The notes beneath the pieces are model-generated. The model was not told the DNA's origin, did no database searches, and saw nothing but the letters and a program-made list of their open reading frames with translations. A stretch of DNA of 64,000 nucleotides, from assembly GCA_027315255.1 (NCBI GenBank), contig DAHUYL010000056.1:1-64000 (forward strand), read 5' to 3'. Position 1 is the stretch's first letter. Each line of letters begins with the position of its first letter. The DNA is from Solirubrobacterales bacterium. GTDB lineage: Bacteria > Actinomycetota > Thermoleophilia > Solirubrobacterales > Solirubrobacteraceae. Position numbers and translations under genes: made by a program. Of the stretch, positions 44,793 through 53,205 are shown piece after piece.

Positions 44793-45445
44793 CTCACCAG
44801 CCCCTTGTCGAGCGCGTAGCGGACCAGCTCGGCGCGATCGGTCAGCCCGAGCTTCTGCTGGATGTGTGCCCGGTGCGTCTCGACCGTGCGCACCGACAGG
44901 AACAGCTCCTCGGCGACCTGCGCGTTCGTGTGCCCGAGCGCGATCATCCGCAGGATCTCGAGCTCGCGCGGCGACAGCCCGTCGGGCGGCCCCGGTGGCG
45001 GCTCGGCGGCGACCTTGGCGCCGAGTCGCGGATTCAGGTAGCGCTCACCCGCGACCGCGGCGCGCACGGCCTCGACCAGCTCCGCGTCGGCCGACTCCTT
45101 CAGCACGTATCCGAGCACGCCGGCGCCGAGCGCGCTGCGCGCGTACGCCGCCTCGTTCTGCATCGTCAGCACCACGATCTGGGTCTGCGGGAACTCCTCG
45201 CGCAGCTTCGGGATCGCCTCGAGGCTCGGCTCACCGGGCATGTTCAGATCGAGCACGAGCACGTCCGGCCGGTGGCCGCGCATGTAGCGCCGGGCGGAGT
45301 CGACGTCGGAGGCCTCGGCGACGACCTCGAAGCCGTGCTCGGCGTCCAGCAGCTGACGCAGACCGCGGCGCACGATCGCATGATCGTCGGCGATCACGAT
45401 CCGGATCAGGTCCTTCTGATCTGTGGTTGCGTCTTCGCCCATCAT
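44789..45445 (-). CDS. NarL/FixJ-family response regulator heading the phosphoketolase operon
   Basis: A 218-residue two-domain regulator. The receiver begins [20 protein letters not shown] with acidic pocket DD, phosphoacceptor Asp in [14 protein letters not shown] and Lys in [13 protein letters not shown]. The LuxR-type helix-turn-helix is [20 protein letters not shown] to [18 protein letters not shown]. Two consecutive ATGs (45445, 45442) are possible starts. The stop overlaps the xfp start. No sensor kinase is adjacent, so it is an orphan. Because it leads the operon, autoregulation and control by acetyl phosphate are attractive but unproven. It is a close paralogue of the regulator at 52476. 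Confidence 0.92.
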   Translation of the reverse strand: MMGEDATTDQKDLIRIVIADDHAIVRRGLRQLLDAEHGFEVVAEASDVDSARRYMRGHRPDVLVLDLNMPGEPSLEAIPKLREEFPQTQIVVLTMQNEAAYARSALGAGVLGYVLKESADAELVEAVRAAVAGERYLNPRLGAKVAAEPPPGPPDGLSPRELEILRMIALGHTNAQVAEELFLSVRTVETHRAHIQQKLGLTDRAELVRYALDKGLVS

Positions 45446-45496
45446 CGCTGGGGTCAGTATTCCATCTGGTGGGTGCGGCGTGCAGTGCACCGGGCT

Positions 45497-45507
45497 CTAC
45501 GGACAAT
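45497..45507. promoter_or_regulatory. CTACGGAYAAT motif shared by both NarL-type regulator promoters
   Basis: CTACGGACAAT (45497-45507) lies between the divergent regulator and CBS genes. CTACGGATAAT recurs at 52457-52467, immediately upstream of the paralogous regulator. In the second case GATAAT can serve as a -10. Either a shared regulator site or a shared promoter class would explain this. Confidence 0.4.
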
Positions 45508-45569
45508 TACCTACCTGCGCGCGGGGCGGACCCGATGGCCCTGCGACCGGCTGGTGTGAGGATGTGCTC

Positions 45570-45977
45570 ATGAGCATCTCCGAGACACGACTTGAGCACA
45601 TCCGGGTTCACGACGCGATGCACACCGGCGTGTTGACGACCGACCCGACGACCTCGCTGCGCGTGGTCGCGCGGCTGATGGCCCAGCAGCGCGTGCATGC
45701 GGTCGCGGTCGCCGACCCCGATCACGCGCGCCGCCCGCACGGGTTCGTGAGCGCGCTGGATGTCGTCGCGGCCGCCGCCGCGGGCATCGACGAGAGCGCC
45801 GGTGAGGCCGCCGCCACCGAGGTCGTGACGATCACCTCCGCCGACTCGCTCGATCAAGCCGCTCGGCTGATGACCGAGCACCAACTGGGTCACCTGATCG
45901 TCGTCGACCCCGCCAGCGGGCACCCTGTCGGCGTCCTCTCAGCGCTCGACATCGCCGCCGCGTACGCCGAGGACTGA
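45570..45977 (+). CDS. Paired CBS-domain protein
   Basis: A 135-residue cytoplasmic protein consisting of one CBS pair (Bateman module). CBS1 spans about residues 10-70 (VHDAMHTGVLTTDPTTSLRV, VHAVAVADPD, GFVSALDVVAAAA) and CBS2 about 75-132 (EVVTITSADSLDQAARLMTE, HLIVVDPASGHPVGVLSALD). Such modules bind AMP, ATP or other adenine nucleotides and report energy state. GAGG lies eight bases before ATG 45570. It is divergent from the phosphoketolase operon and convergent with an AcuC-like deacetylase, recalling the Bacillus acuABC locus, where AcuB carries CBS domains. The functional link is an inference from that parallel. Confidence 0.82.
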   Translation: MSISETRLEHIRVHDAMHTGVLTTDPTTSLRVVARLMAQQRVHAVAVADPDHARRPHGFVSALDVVAAAAAGIDESAGEAAATEVVTITSADSLDQAARLMTEHQLGHLIVVDPASGHPVGVLSALDIAAAYAED

Positions 45978-45985
45978 CCCGCCGC

Positions 45986-46999
45986 TCACAGCGTCCAGTA
46001 GTGGCCGATGTGAGCGGCCGCGCGCGAGGTGACGAGCGGATCGGGCGCGATCGATTCGGGCTCGCACCCGCCCGCCAGCGCCTGGATCGTCGCGAGCACC
46101 GACTCGGTCAGCGCCTCGGTGTCGTAGCCGCCCTCGAGCACGGCGCCCACCGGAGCGCCGCACCGCTCGGCGAAGTCGCGGACGTGGCAGGCGAGCTGCT
46201 CGTAGCTCGAGGACTCGAGCCGGCAGTCGGCCAGCGGATCGGCGCGATGGCCGTCGAACCCGGCCGAGATCAGGATCAGGTCGGGCTCGAACTCGAGCCC
46301 CGCGGGGAGGATCAGGTGCTCGAGCACCGACAGCCACACCTCCTCGCCTGAGCCCGGCGGTACGGGCACGTTGATCGTGTAGCCGCGACCGGCGCCGCTG
46401 CCTGCGTCGACGATCCCGCCGGTGCCCGGATACAGCCCCTGCTGGTGGATGTTCGCCACCAGCACGTCGGGGCGCGAGCGGAAGATCTCGGCGGTGCCGT
46501 TGCCGTGGTGCACGTCCCAGTCGATCACCATCACGCGCTCGGCGCCGAGCCGGCTGATCGCCAGCTCGGCGGCGTAGGCGACGTTGTTGAACAGGCAGAA
46601 GCCCATCGCCCGGTTGCGCTCCGCGTGGTGACCGGCCGGTCGCAGCGCGCTGAAGCCGGCCACGTCCTCGCCGGCGAGCAGCGCCGTGGCGAGCGCGCCG
46701 GCGCCGCCGGCCGCATGCAGCGCGGCGCGGTATGACACCTCGCCGACCCACGTGTCGTCGTCGATCTTGCCGCCGCCCGCCTCGCACAGCGTGCGGATGC
46801 CGTTGATCAGGCGGGGCGTGTGAACCAGCTCGAGGTCGGTCTCACTCACCGCCGGGGCCAGGCGCCGTTCCATCCCCAGCCAGTCGTAACGGGCGAGCTC
46901 GGACTCGATCGCGACGATCCGGGCCGGCGTGTCCGGGTGGTCGGGTGAGAGCACCCCGGGGTCGTGCTCGAGCGACGAAGGGTGGTGGAAGTAGAGCAT
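45986..46999 (-). CDS. AcuC-like histone-deacetylase-family amidohydrolase
   Basis: A 337-residue zinc deacetylase of the arginase/deacetylase fold. Active-site markers: RPAGHHAERNRAMGFCLFNN (His-His dyad near residues 123-124), zinc ligands in VMVIDWDVHHGNGTAEIF and ILISAGFDGHRADPLA, and the C-terminal GAVLEGGYDTEAL. AcuC in Bacillus deacetylates acetyl-CoA synthetase; polyamine deacetylases are the main alternative. ATG 46999 lies 14 bases after the stop of the GAF regulator, so the two are probably co-transcribed. An upstream in-frame extension is only a shadow of the regulator. Confidence 0.88.
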   Translation of the reverse strand: MLYFHHPSSLEHDPGVLSPDHPDTPARIVAIESELARYDWLGMERRLAPAVSETDLELVHTPRLINGIRTLCEAGGGKIDDDTWVGEVSYRAALHAAGGAGALATALLAGEDVAGFSALRPAGHHAERNRAMGFCLFNNVAYAAELAISRLGAERVMVIDWDVHHGNGTAEIFRSRPDVLVANIHQQGLYPGTGGIVDAGSGAGRGYTINVPVPPGSGEEVWLSVLEHLILPAGLEFEPDLILISAGFDGHRADPLADCRLESSSYEQLACHVRDFAERCGAPVGAVLEGGYDTEALTESVLATIQALAGGCEPESIAPDPLVTSRAAAHIGHYWTL

Positions 47000-47013
47000 C
47001 GCTGGTCGAGAAG

Positions 47014-48354
47014 CTACGCCACGCAGCGCAGCCGGCGGGTGATCGCCGACACGAGCGCGGTCGCGGCGGCGCGGCGCGGATCGCCCGACGGGAGCACCGC
47101 GACCAGCGTGCGGGCGGCGGCGAGATCCTCGCGACCGGCCGGGTGCGCCAGCCACGCGCGCAGCAGCGCCGGGTCGGCCGTCGTCAGCACGCTTCGGCGC
47201 ACCGATTCCTCGAGCAGCTCGCGGGCGGCGACGATCGCGGGCGCTTCCGACGTCGGCAGCAGCGACCCGCGGTAGGCGCGCAGCGCCGCCGCCGGACGTC
47301 CCGCGGCCAGCAGCCGGTGCACCTCGGCGGCGTCTGACTGGACCCGCGCTCGTAGCCGGTAGGGCTGCGTGTCGAGCACCCCCTCGGCGAGCCTCGCCCG
47401 CACCCGGTGCACCTGCGCACGCACCGTGACCGTCTTGCCGTCCTCCCCGAACATCGCCAGCGCCAGCTGCTCGGCGGTCATCCCCTCCGGGTGCATCGCC
47501 AGCACCGCCAGCAGCTCGATCGAGCGCAACGCGTGCTCGCTCGCGCCGCTGCGCAGGGTCGCGGTGGCGCCGTGACCGAGCAGCCGCAGCGACAGCGACG
47601 GCCTCGGGGTCGCCGGCCGCGGGCTGGGGGCCCGCGGCCGCTTCAGCATGCGGGCTGCCGAGTGCGGCTCCGCAGCCCGCCGCGACCGCGCGACCGCGTC
47701 GTTGCGCAGCCTCGTCTCGGCCGCGTGGGCGGCCATCGCGGCGAGCGACAGCGTGTGCGGATGGGCGCTGCGCAGGTCGGCGGTGAGATCGACGACGCCG
47801 ATCAACTCGCCCGACACCGGGTCGTGGATCGGCGCTGCCGAGCAGGTCCAGGGGTGCACGGCTGCGACCAGGTGCTCGGCGGAGAAGATCTGGATCGCGT
47901 GGTCGAGCGCGACGGTGGTGCCGACCGCGTTCGTGCCGGCGTCCGACTCCGCCCACGATGCGCCCTCCTGGAAGCCCATCGCGCGGGCGCGCTCGACCGC
48001 GCACGGGTCGCCCGTGACCCACAGCAGGCTCGCCTCGGCGTCGGCGATCGCGACCACGTGCCTGGCGTCGCCGTCGAGGTTCGCGAGCGTCTCGAAGATC
48101 GCGTGCACCGCGGGCGCGAGCGGCGAGACCGCGCGTCGCCGCTCGAGCTCGTCGTGTGCGAGCCGGACGGCCGAGCCATCGGCGTCCGGGACGACGCCGG
48201 CGGCCAGGCTGCGCCGCCAGCTCGCGAGCACGAGCTCGCGCACTCCGCTCGTGGGCTCGTCACGCCCGAGCGCGAGCTCGTGGGCACGGCTCAGCTCCCG
48301 CGCGAGCACGCGAGGGTCCGTCGCCGCGTCGACGGCAATCCACGGATTGCGCAC
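47014..48354 (-). CDS. GAF-domain transcriptional regulator with C-terminal winged-helix domain
   Basis: About 446 residues. The N-terminal half resembles AcoR-type activators: LASWRRSLAAGVVPDA, a GAF domain with EGASWAESDAGTNAVGTTVA, HLVAAVHPWTCSAAPIHDP and GELIGVVDLTADLRSAHPHT. The AAA+ and Fis domains of true AcoR are absent. Instead the C-terminus has a winged helix (SIELLAVLAMHPEGMTAEQL, VTVRAQVHRVRARL), a form common in actinobacteria. GTG 48354 is preferred: GAGAGG lies upstream and TACGCT (48381-48376) could be its -10. ATG 48393 is the alternative. It heads a two-gene operon with the deacetylase. Confidence 0.8.
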   Translation of the reverse strand: MRNPWIAVDAATDPRVLARELSRAHELALGRDEPTSGVRELVLASWRRSLAAGVVPDADGSAVRLAHDELERRRAVSPLAPAVHAIFETLANLDGDARHVVAIADAEASLLWVTGDPCAVERARAMGFQEGASWAESDAGTNAVGTTVALDHAIQIFSAEHLVAAVHPWTCSAAPIHDPVSGELIGVVDLTADLRSAHPHTLSLAAMAAHAAETRLRNDAVARSRRAAEPHSAARMLKRPRAPSPRPATPRPSLSLRLLGHGATATLRSGASEHALRSIELLAVLAMHPEGMTAEQLALAMFGEDGKTVTVRAQVHRVRARLAEGVLDTQPYRLRARVQSDAAEVHRLLAAGRPAAALRAYRGSLLPTSEAPAIVAARELLEESVRRSVLTTADPALLRAWLAHPAGREDLAAARTLVAVLPSGDPRRAAATALVSAITRRLRCVA

Positions 48355-48467
48355 TGTCGCTCGCCTCTCTGCTGATCGAGCGTAGCCGATCATGCCGCAT
48401 GGTCGAGCGGTTGCAATGACCCGGGTAAGCGTGGAAACCCGTCGAGCGGGCGCGATACTCCGCAACC

Positions 48468-50525
48468 GTGACGTTTCACTCGATCTACCGCCACGGGTTC
48501 GTGCGGGTGGCAGCTGCCGTCCCGCGCGTGCATCTGGGCGATCCGCAGGCCAACGTCGAGCGCACGCTCGCGCTAGCCCGGACCGCCGCCGAGCAGGACG
48601 CGGCGCTGGTCGTGTTCCCCGAGCTGGGGTTGTCGGCGTACACCAACGACGATCTGTTCCACCAGGCCGCGCTGCTGGACGCCGTCGACAGCGGGCTCGA
48701 GCGACTCGTCTCCGAGAGCGCCGGCCTCGCGCCGCTGATCGTCGTCGGCGCGCCGCTGCGCTGCGAGCAGGGGCTGTTCAACGCCGCGGTCGCGATCCAC
48801 CGCGGCCGGGTGCTCGGCGCGATCCCGAAGAGCTACCTGCCCGAGTACCGCGAGTTCTACGAGAAGCGCCAGTTCCGCGCCGCCCGAGACCTGATCGGGG
48901 GTGACGTCGTGATCGCGGGCTCGGCCGTGCCGTTCGGCCCCGACATCGTGTTCGAATGCAGCGACGTCCCCGGGTTCGCGGTGTTCGTCGAGATCTGCGA
49001 GGACGTCTGGGCCGCGATCCCGCCGAGCAGCTGGGGCGCGCTCGCGGGCGCCACGGTGCTCGCGAACCTGTCCGCCTCCAACATCACGGTCGGCAAGTCC
49101 GACTACCGCCACCTGCTGTGCGCCGCGCATTCGGCGCGGACGCTGTCGGCGTACCTGTACACGGCGGCCGGGCTTGGCGAATCGACGACCGACCTTGCCT
49201 GGGACGGGCAGGCGATGATCTGCGAGAACGGCGACCTGCTCGCCCAGACCGCGCGGTTCCCTGCTGATGACGAGCTGGTGCTGGCCGACGTCGACCTGGC
49301 GCGGCTGCTGGCCGATCGGGCCACGCTGAGCTCGTGGACCGACTCGCTCCACGACCACCACGAGCGGCTGCGGCGCGTGCGCAGGGTGAGCTTCCGGTTC
49401 GGGGTGCCGGAGCGGCCGGTCGCGCTGGCGCGCGAGATCGAGCGCTTCCCGTACGTGCCGTCGAACCCGGCGGTGCGCAACGAGCGCTGCGAGGAGGTCT
49501 ACCTGATCCAGGTCAACGGACTCGAGACCCGGCTGCGGGCGACCGGGATCGAGAAGCTCGTGATCGGCGTGTCCGGTGGTCTGGACTCGACGCACGCTCT
49601 GATCGTCGCGGCGCGGGTGCTCGACCGGCTGGGGCTGCCGCGCTCGAACGTGCTCGGCTACACGATGCCGGGGTTCGCGACGAGCCGCTCGACGCTCGCC
49701 AACGCGCACGCGTTGATGCGGGCGCTCGGCGTCAGCGCGCGCGAGATCGACATCCGCCCGGCCGCGCAGCAGATGCTGAGCGATCTCGACCATCCGGCCT
49801 GCCGCGGCGAGCCCCTGTACGACGTCACCTACGAGAACGTGCAGGCCGGCGAGCGGACCTCGCACCTGTTCCGGCTCGCGAACCTGCACGGCGGCCTGGT
49901 GGTCGGCACCGGCGACCTGTCCGAGCTCGCGCTTGGGTGGAGCACGTACGGGGTCGGCGACCACATGTCGCACTACAACGTCAACGCCTCGGTCCCCAAG
50001 ACGCTGATCCAGTTCCTCGTGCGGTGGGCGATCGACACCGACCAGTTCGGCGCGCAGGCGGGCCGGGTGCTCGAGGCGGTGCTCGGCACGGCGATCTCGC
50101 CTGAGCTCGTCCCGGCGACCGACCCCGACGCCGATTCGCCCGAGCAGCACTCCGAGCTGATCGTCGGTCCGTACGAGCTCCAGGACTTCTTCCTGTACTG
50201 GACCGTGCGGTTCGGCGCCAGCCCGAGCACGGTCGCGTGGCTGGCCCACCACGCCTGGGGCGACCGCGACGCCGGCCGCTGGCCGGACCTGATCCCGCTC
50301 GAGCGGCGCAACCAGTACACGCTGGCGGAGATCAAGCACTGGCTCGGCGTGTTCCTCGACCGCTTCTTTCGCACGAGCCAGTTCAAGCGCTCGGCGATCC
50401 CGAACGCGCCGAAGGTCGGTTCCGGTGGGTCACTGTCGCCGCGTGGCGACTGGCGGGCCCCGAGCGACGCGAGCGCGGCTGCGTGGCTCGACGAGCTCGC
50501 GCGCGAGGTACCCGATGAAGCCTGA
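48468..50525 (+). CDS. nadE: Glutamine-dependent NAD+ synthetase
   Basis: A 685-residue two-domain enzyme making NAD+ from nicotinic acid adenine dinucleotide, ATP and glutamine. The N-terminal nitrilase-type glutaminase has the triad Glu52 ([11 protein letters not shown]), Lys121 ([19 protein letters not shown]) and Cys177 (VEICEDVW). The C-terminal synthetase has the ATP loop [14 protein letters not shown] (Ser near 369) and [23 protein letters not shown] 48468 has no ribosome binding site, but GATACT lies eight bases upstream, suggesting leaderless translation. It is divergent from the GAF regulator. Confidence 0.95.
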   Translation: MTFHSIYRHGFVRVAAAVPRVHLGDPQANVERTLALARTAAEQDAALVVFPELGLSAYTNDDLFHQAALLDAVDSGLERLVSESAGLAPLIVVGAPLRCEQGLFNAAVAIHRGRVLGAIPKSYLPEYREFYEKRQFRAARDLIGGDVVIAGSAVPFGPDIVFECSDVPGFAVFVEICEDVWAAIPPSSWGALAGATVLANLSASNITVGKSDYRHLLCAAHSARTLSAYLYTAAGLGESTTDLAWDGQAMICENGDLLAQTARFPADDELVLADVDLARLLADRATLSSWTDSLHDHHERLRRVRRVSFRFGVPERPVALAREIERFPYVPSNPAVRNERCEEVYLIQVNGLETRLRATGIEKLVIGVSGGLDSTHALIVAARVLDRLGLPRSNVLGYTMPGFATSRSTLANAHALMRALGVSAREIDIRPAAQQMLSDLDHPACRGEPLYDVTYENVQAGERTSHLFRLANLHGGLVVGTGDLSELALGWSTYGVGDHMSHYNVNASVPKTLIQFLVRWAIDTDQFGAQAGRVLEAVLGTAISPELVPATDPDADSPEQHSELIVGPYELQDFFLYWTVRFGASPSTVAWLAHHAWGDRDAGRWPDLIPLERRNQYTLAEIKHWLGVFLDRFFRTSQFKRSAIPNAPKVGSGGSLSPRGDWRAPSDASAAAWLDELAREVPDEA

Positions 50526-50545
50526 CGCGTGACATCCTGCGCCGC

Positions 50546-51925
50546 ATGAAGGCGGTGGAGAAGATGCGGGCGGCCGGGCAGACCGAGGAGGCCGTCCGGA
50601 GCTTCGAGTCGGCGCTGTCGCGCGTGCGCGACGGCGTGCAGACGCTGCTGCCAAGCTCGGAGCTCGAGCCGGTCCAGGGGGTGGCGGCGCTGGCTGAGCT
50701 GCCCGACGTGGATGCTGCGGATGCGCTCGCCTCGGTGGCGGTGATCAAGCTGAACGGCGGGCTCGCGACGAGCATGGGGCTCGAGCAGCCGAAGTCGCTG
50801 GTCGAGGCGCGCGAGGGCGCCTCGTTCCTGGACGTGATCGCTCGGCAGATCCTGTCGCTGCGGCGGCGCTGGTCGGTGACGCTGCCGCTGGTGCTGATGA
50901 ACAGCGAGGTCACCCGGGCGCCGACCGACGCGGCGCTGGCCGCCCACCCGGAGCTGGCGGTGCCCGGGATCGCCGCGGACTTCCTGCAGAGCATGATCCC
51001 GAAGCTGACCCGCGATTCGCTCGAGCCGGTCGCCTGGCCGGCCAACCCCGAGCTCGAATGGTGCCCGCCGGGTCACGGCGACGTGTACGCGTCGCTGCGC
51101 GGCTCCGGGATGCTGGCTGCGTTGCTCGAGCACGGCTACGGCTACACGATGATCTCCAATGCCGACAACCTCGGCTCGACCGTCGACCCGCGGATCGCCG
51201 CCTACGTGGCGACGGAGCGGATCCCGTTCCTGATGGAGGTAGTCGAGGGGACCGAGGCCGATCGCAAGGGGGGGCACCTCGCGCGGCGGCTGGCCGACGG
51301 GCGCCTGGTGCTCCGCGAGACGGCGCAGACGCCGCCGCAGGACGCCGACTCGTTCCGTGACTACCGGCGCTGGCGCTACTACAACACGAACTCGCTGTGG
51401 GTCTCGCTCGAGGTGCTCGAGCAGACGCTCGCGGCGCGTGACGGCGGGCTCGAGCTCCCGGTGATCGTCAACCACAAGACCGTCGACCCGCGCGATCCGG
51501 GGTCCGCGGCCGTGGTTCAGCTCGAGAGCGCGATGGGGGCAGCGGTCGGGAGCTTCGCGGATGCCCGGCTGCTGCTCGTGCCGCGCACCCGGTTCGTGCC
51601 GGTCAAGACGACCGACGACCTGCTGCTGTTGCGCTCCGACGTGTACCGCCTCGGCGACGGGGGGGAGGTCGCGCCGGCAGCCGGCCCGGGTGGCCGCGGC
51701 CAGGTCGGCCGGCTGCCGTATGTGGAGCTCGACCCCCTCCACTACAAGCTGCTCGACCAGTTCGAGCAGCGGTTTCCGGACGGGCCACCGTCGTTGCGCG
51801 GCGCCGAGCGGCTCGTGGTCGAGGGCGATGTCACGTTTGGCGCAGGCGTGGTCGTTCGCGGCGCGGTCGAGCTGCACGCGGACGAGCCGCTGACGATCGC
51901 CGCCGGAACGGTGCTGGAGGGTTAG
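50546..51925 (+). CDS. UTP-glucose-1-phosphate uridylyltransferase (eukaryotic UDPGP type)
   Basis: A 459-residue nucleotidyltransferase forming UDP-glucose for envelope polysaccharides or trehalose. It belongs to the UDPGP family also found in eukaryotes, not the shorter bacterial GalU family. The signature is VIKLNGGLATSMGLEQPKSL near residues 65-85; LMNSEVTRAPTDA, PPGHGDVYASLRGSGMLAAL, GYTMISNADNLGSTVDP and NTNSLWVSLEVLEQ follow. A left-handed helix-like end (VEGDVTFGAGVVVRGAVELH) is present. ATG 50546 follows CATCCT by seven bases and lies 20 bases after nadE. Confidence 0.93.
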   Translation: MKAVEKMRAAGQTEEAVRSFESALSRVRDGVQTLLPSSELEPVQGVAALAELPDVDAADALASVAVIKLNGGLATSMGLEQPKSLVEAREGASFLDVIARQILSLRRRWSVTLPLVLMNSEVTRAPTDAALAAHPELAVPGIAADFLQSMIPKLTRDSLEPVAWPANPELEWCPPGHGDVYASLRGSGMLAALLEHGYGYTMISNADNLGSTVDPRIAAYVATERIPFLMEVVEGTEADRKGGHLARRLADGRLVLRETAQTPPQDADSFRDYRRWRYYNTNSLWVSLEVLEQTLAARDGGLELPVIVNHKTVDPRDPGSAAVVQLESAMGAAVGSFADARLLLVPRTRFVPVKTTDDLLLLRSDVYRLGDGGEVAPAAGPGGRGQVGRLPYVELDPLHYKLLDQFEQRFPDGPPSLRGAERLVVEGDVTFGAGVVVRGAVELHADEPLTIAAGTVLEG

Positions 51926-51932
51926 CCGGGCG

Positions 51933-52397
51933 ATGGAGGTCGAGCGCAAGTGGCTGGTGCGCGAGCCACCGGCCGGCGTGCTCGCCTACGCAGCCGAGCC
52001 GATCGACCAGGGCTATCTGGCGATCTGCGACGACGGCACCGAGGTGCGAGTGCGCCGCCGCGGCGAGCGCTGCTCGCTGACGGTCAAGTCGGGGCGGGGG
52101 CTCGAGCGCAACGAGTTCGAGACCCCGCTGTCGGGTGACCAGTTCGAGGCGCTGTGGCCCGCGACCGCAGGCCGGCGCGTGCAGAAGACCCGCCGGGCGC
52201 TGCCCGGCCCGAACGGGCTGACGATCGAGCTCGATCTGTTCGCCGGAGCGCTTGCCGGGCTCGTCGTGGCCGAGGTCGAGTTCGCCGACGTGGCGGCGGC
52301 GCAGCAGTTCGATGCGCCCGCCTGGTTCGGGCGCGAGGTGACCGGCGAAGCGGTGTACTCGAATCAACGGCTGGCGGTCCAGGGAAAGCCCGGCTGA
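51933..52397 (+). CDS. CYTH-domain protein (triphosphate tunnel metalloenzyme)
   Basis: A 154-residue protein of the CYTH superfamily (inorganic triphosphatases, class IV adenylate cyclases, thiamine triphosphatase). The defining ExExK motif is at the very start (MEVERKWLV). Basic tunnel residues appear in EVRVRRRGERCSLTVKSG, KTRRALPG and acidic residues in TIELDLFAG and VAEVEFAD. ATG 51933 lies seven bases after the pyrophosphorylase stop, so the two are likely co-transcribed. Simple bacterial members usually hydrolyse tripolyphosphate. Confidence 0.88.
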   Translation: MEVERKWLVREPPAGVLAYAAEPIDQGYLAICDDGTEVRVRRRGERCSLTVKSGRGLERNEFETPLSGDQFEALWPATAGRRVQKTRRALPGPNGLTIELDLFAGALAGLVVAEVEFADVAAAQQFDAPAWFGREVTGEAVYSNQRLAVQGKPG

Positions 52398-52421
52398 CGG
52401 CGGCGAGCGCGTCCGGGTCGG

Positions 52422-52469
52422 GGAACTGACCAGTTCCTACTGGCAGACCGGGAAAACTACGGATAATCT
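52422..52469 (+). promoter_or_regulatory. Operator-like palindrome and promoter of the second NarL-type regulator
   Basis: The perfect inverted repeat GGAACT-gacc-AGTTCC lies at 52422-52437. CTACGGATAAT (52457-52467) and TAATCT (52464-52469) follow, the latter ending six bases before GTG 52476. The palindrome sits at about the -35 region. It could be an operator, or a terminator hairpin for the CYTH gene, whose stop is 25 bases upstream. Confidence 0.45.
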
Positions 52470-52475
52470 CTGGAC

Positions 52476-53147
52476 GTGAGCGACGTTCAGGCAGAGGTGG
52501 CGACCGACGGGACGCCGGGTCGGAGGATCCGGATCGTGCTCGCCGACGACCACCGTGTGGTCCGCGCCGGGCTGCGGTTGCTGCTCGAGAGCGAGGAGGA
52601 CTTCGAGGTGCTCGCCGAAGCCGGCGACACCGCCGAGTCGACTCGCAAGGTCTCGGCATTCCGGCCCGACGTCCTGATCCTCGACCTGAACATGCCCGGG
52701 GAGCCGCCGATCGAGGCGATCCCGCGCCTGCGCCAGACCGATCCGGACACCCAGATCGTCGTGCTGACGATGCAGAGCGACCCGGCCTTCGCCCGCGATG
52801 CGCTGCGCGCCGGCGCCGTCGGATACGTGCTGAAGGAGGCGGCCGACACCGAGCTGGTCGAGGCGGTGCGCCACGCCGCCCAGGGGCGCACGTACCTGAA
52901 CCCGAGCCTGGGTGCCCGCCTCGCAGCCGAGCCGACCGATCGGCCGCCGGCGCCCGACGCGCTGTCGTCGCGGGAGGTCGAGGTGCTGCGCCTGATCGCG
53001 CGCGGGCACACCAACGCCGAGATCGCGGGCAAGCTGTACCTCAGCGTGCGCACGGTCGAGTCACACCGGGCCCACATCCAGCGCAAGACGGGCCGGACCA
53101 GCCGCGCTGCGCTCGTGGCCTACGCGCAAGAGCACGGACTGGGCTGA
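52476..53147 (+). CDS. Orphan NarL/FixJ-family response regulator
   Basis: A 223-residue response regulator: receiver from IRIVLADDHRVVRAGLRLLL with phosphoacceptor Asp in [20 protein letters not shown] and Lys in VGYVLKEAADTEL, then a LuxR helix-turn-helix (LSSREVEVLRLIARGHTNAE, SVRTVESHRAHIQRKTG). It is strikingly similar to the regulator at 44789, including the LNMPGEP motif and a C-terminal YA-EHGL/YALDKGL ending. No sensor kinase is adjacent. GTG 52476 is preceded by a -10-like sequence and no ribosome binding site. Confidence 0.92.
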   Translation: MSDVQAEVATDGTPGRRIRIVLADDHRVVRAGLRLLLESEEDFEVLAEAGDTAESTRKVSAFRPDVLILDLNMPGEPPIEAIPRLRQTDPDTQIVVLTMQSDPAFARDALRAGAVGYVLKEAADTELVEAVRHAAQGRTYLNPSLGARLAAEPTDRPPAPDALSSREVEVLRLIARGHTNAEIAGKLYLSVRTVESHRAHIQRKTGRTSRAALVAYAQEHGLG

Positions 53148-53205
53148 CCGACCCACTCGATCGTCGAGACGGCCGCCGCGGAGCGTCTCGGTTCTCGTCG
53201 GCTCG

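Noticed and set aside
44789-53147. Two-component pairs for the NarL-type regulators
   Set aside because: No histidine kinase gene lies next to either regulator; the only kinase in the window is broken and 23 kb or more away.
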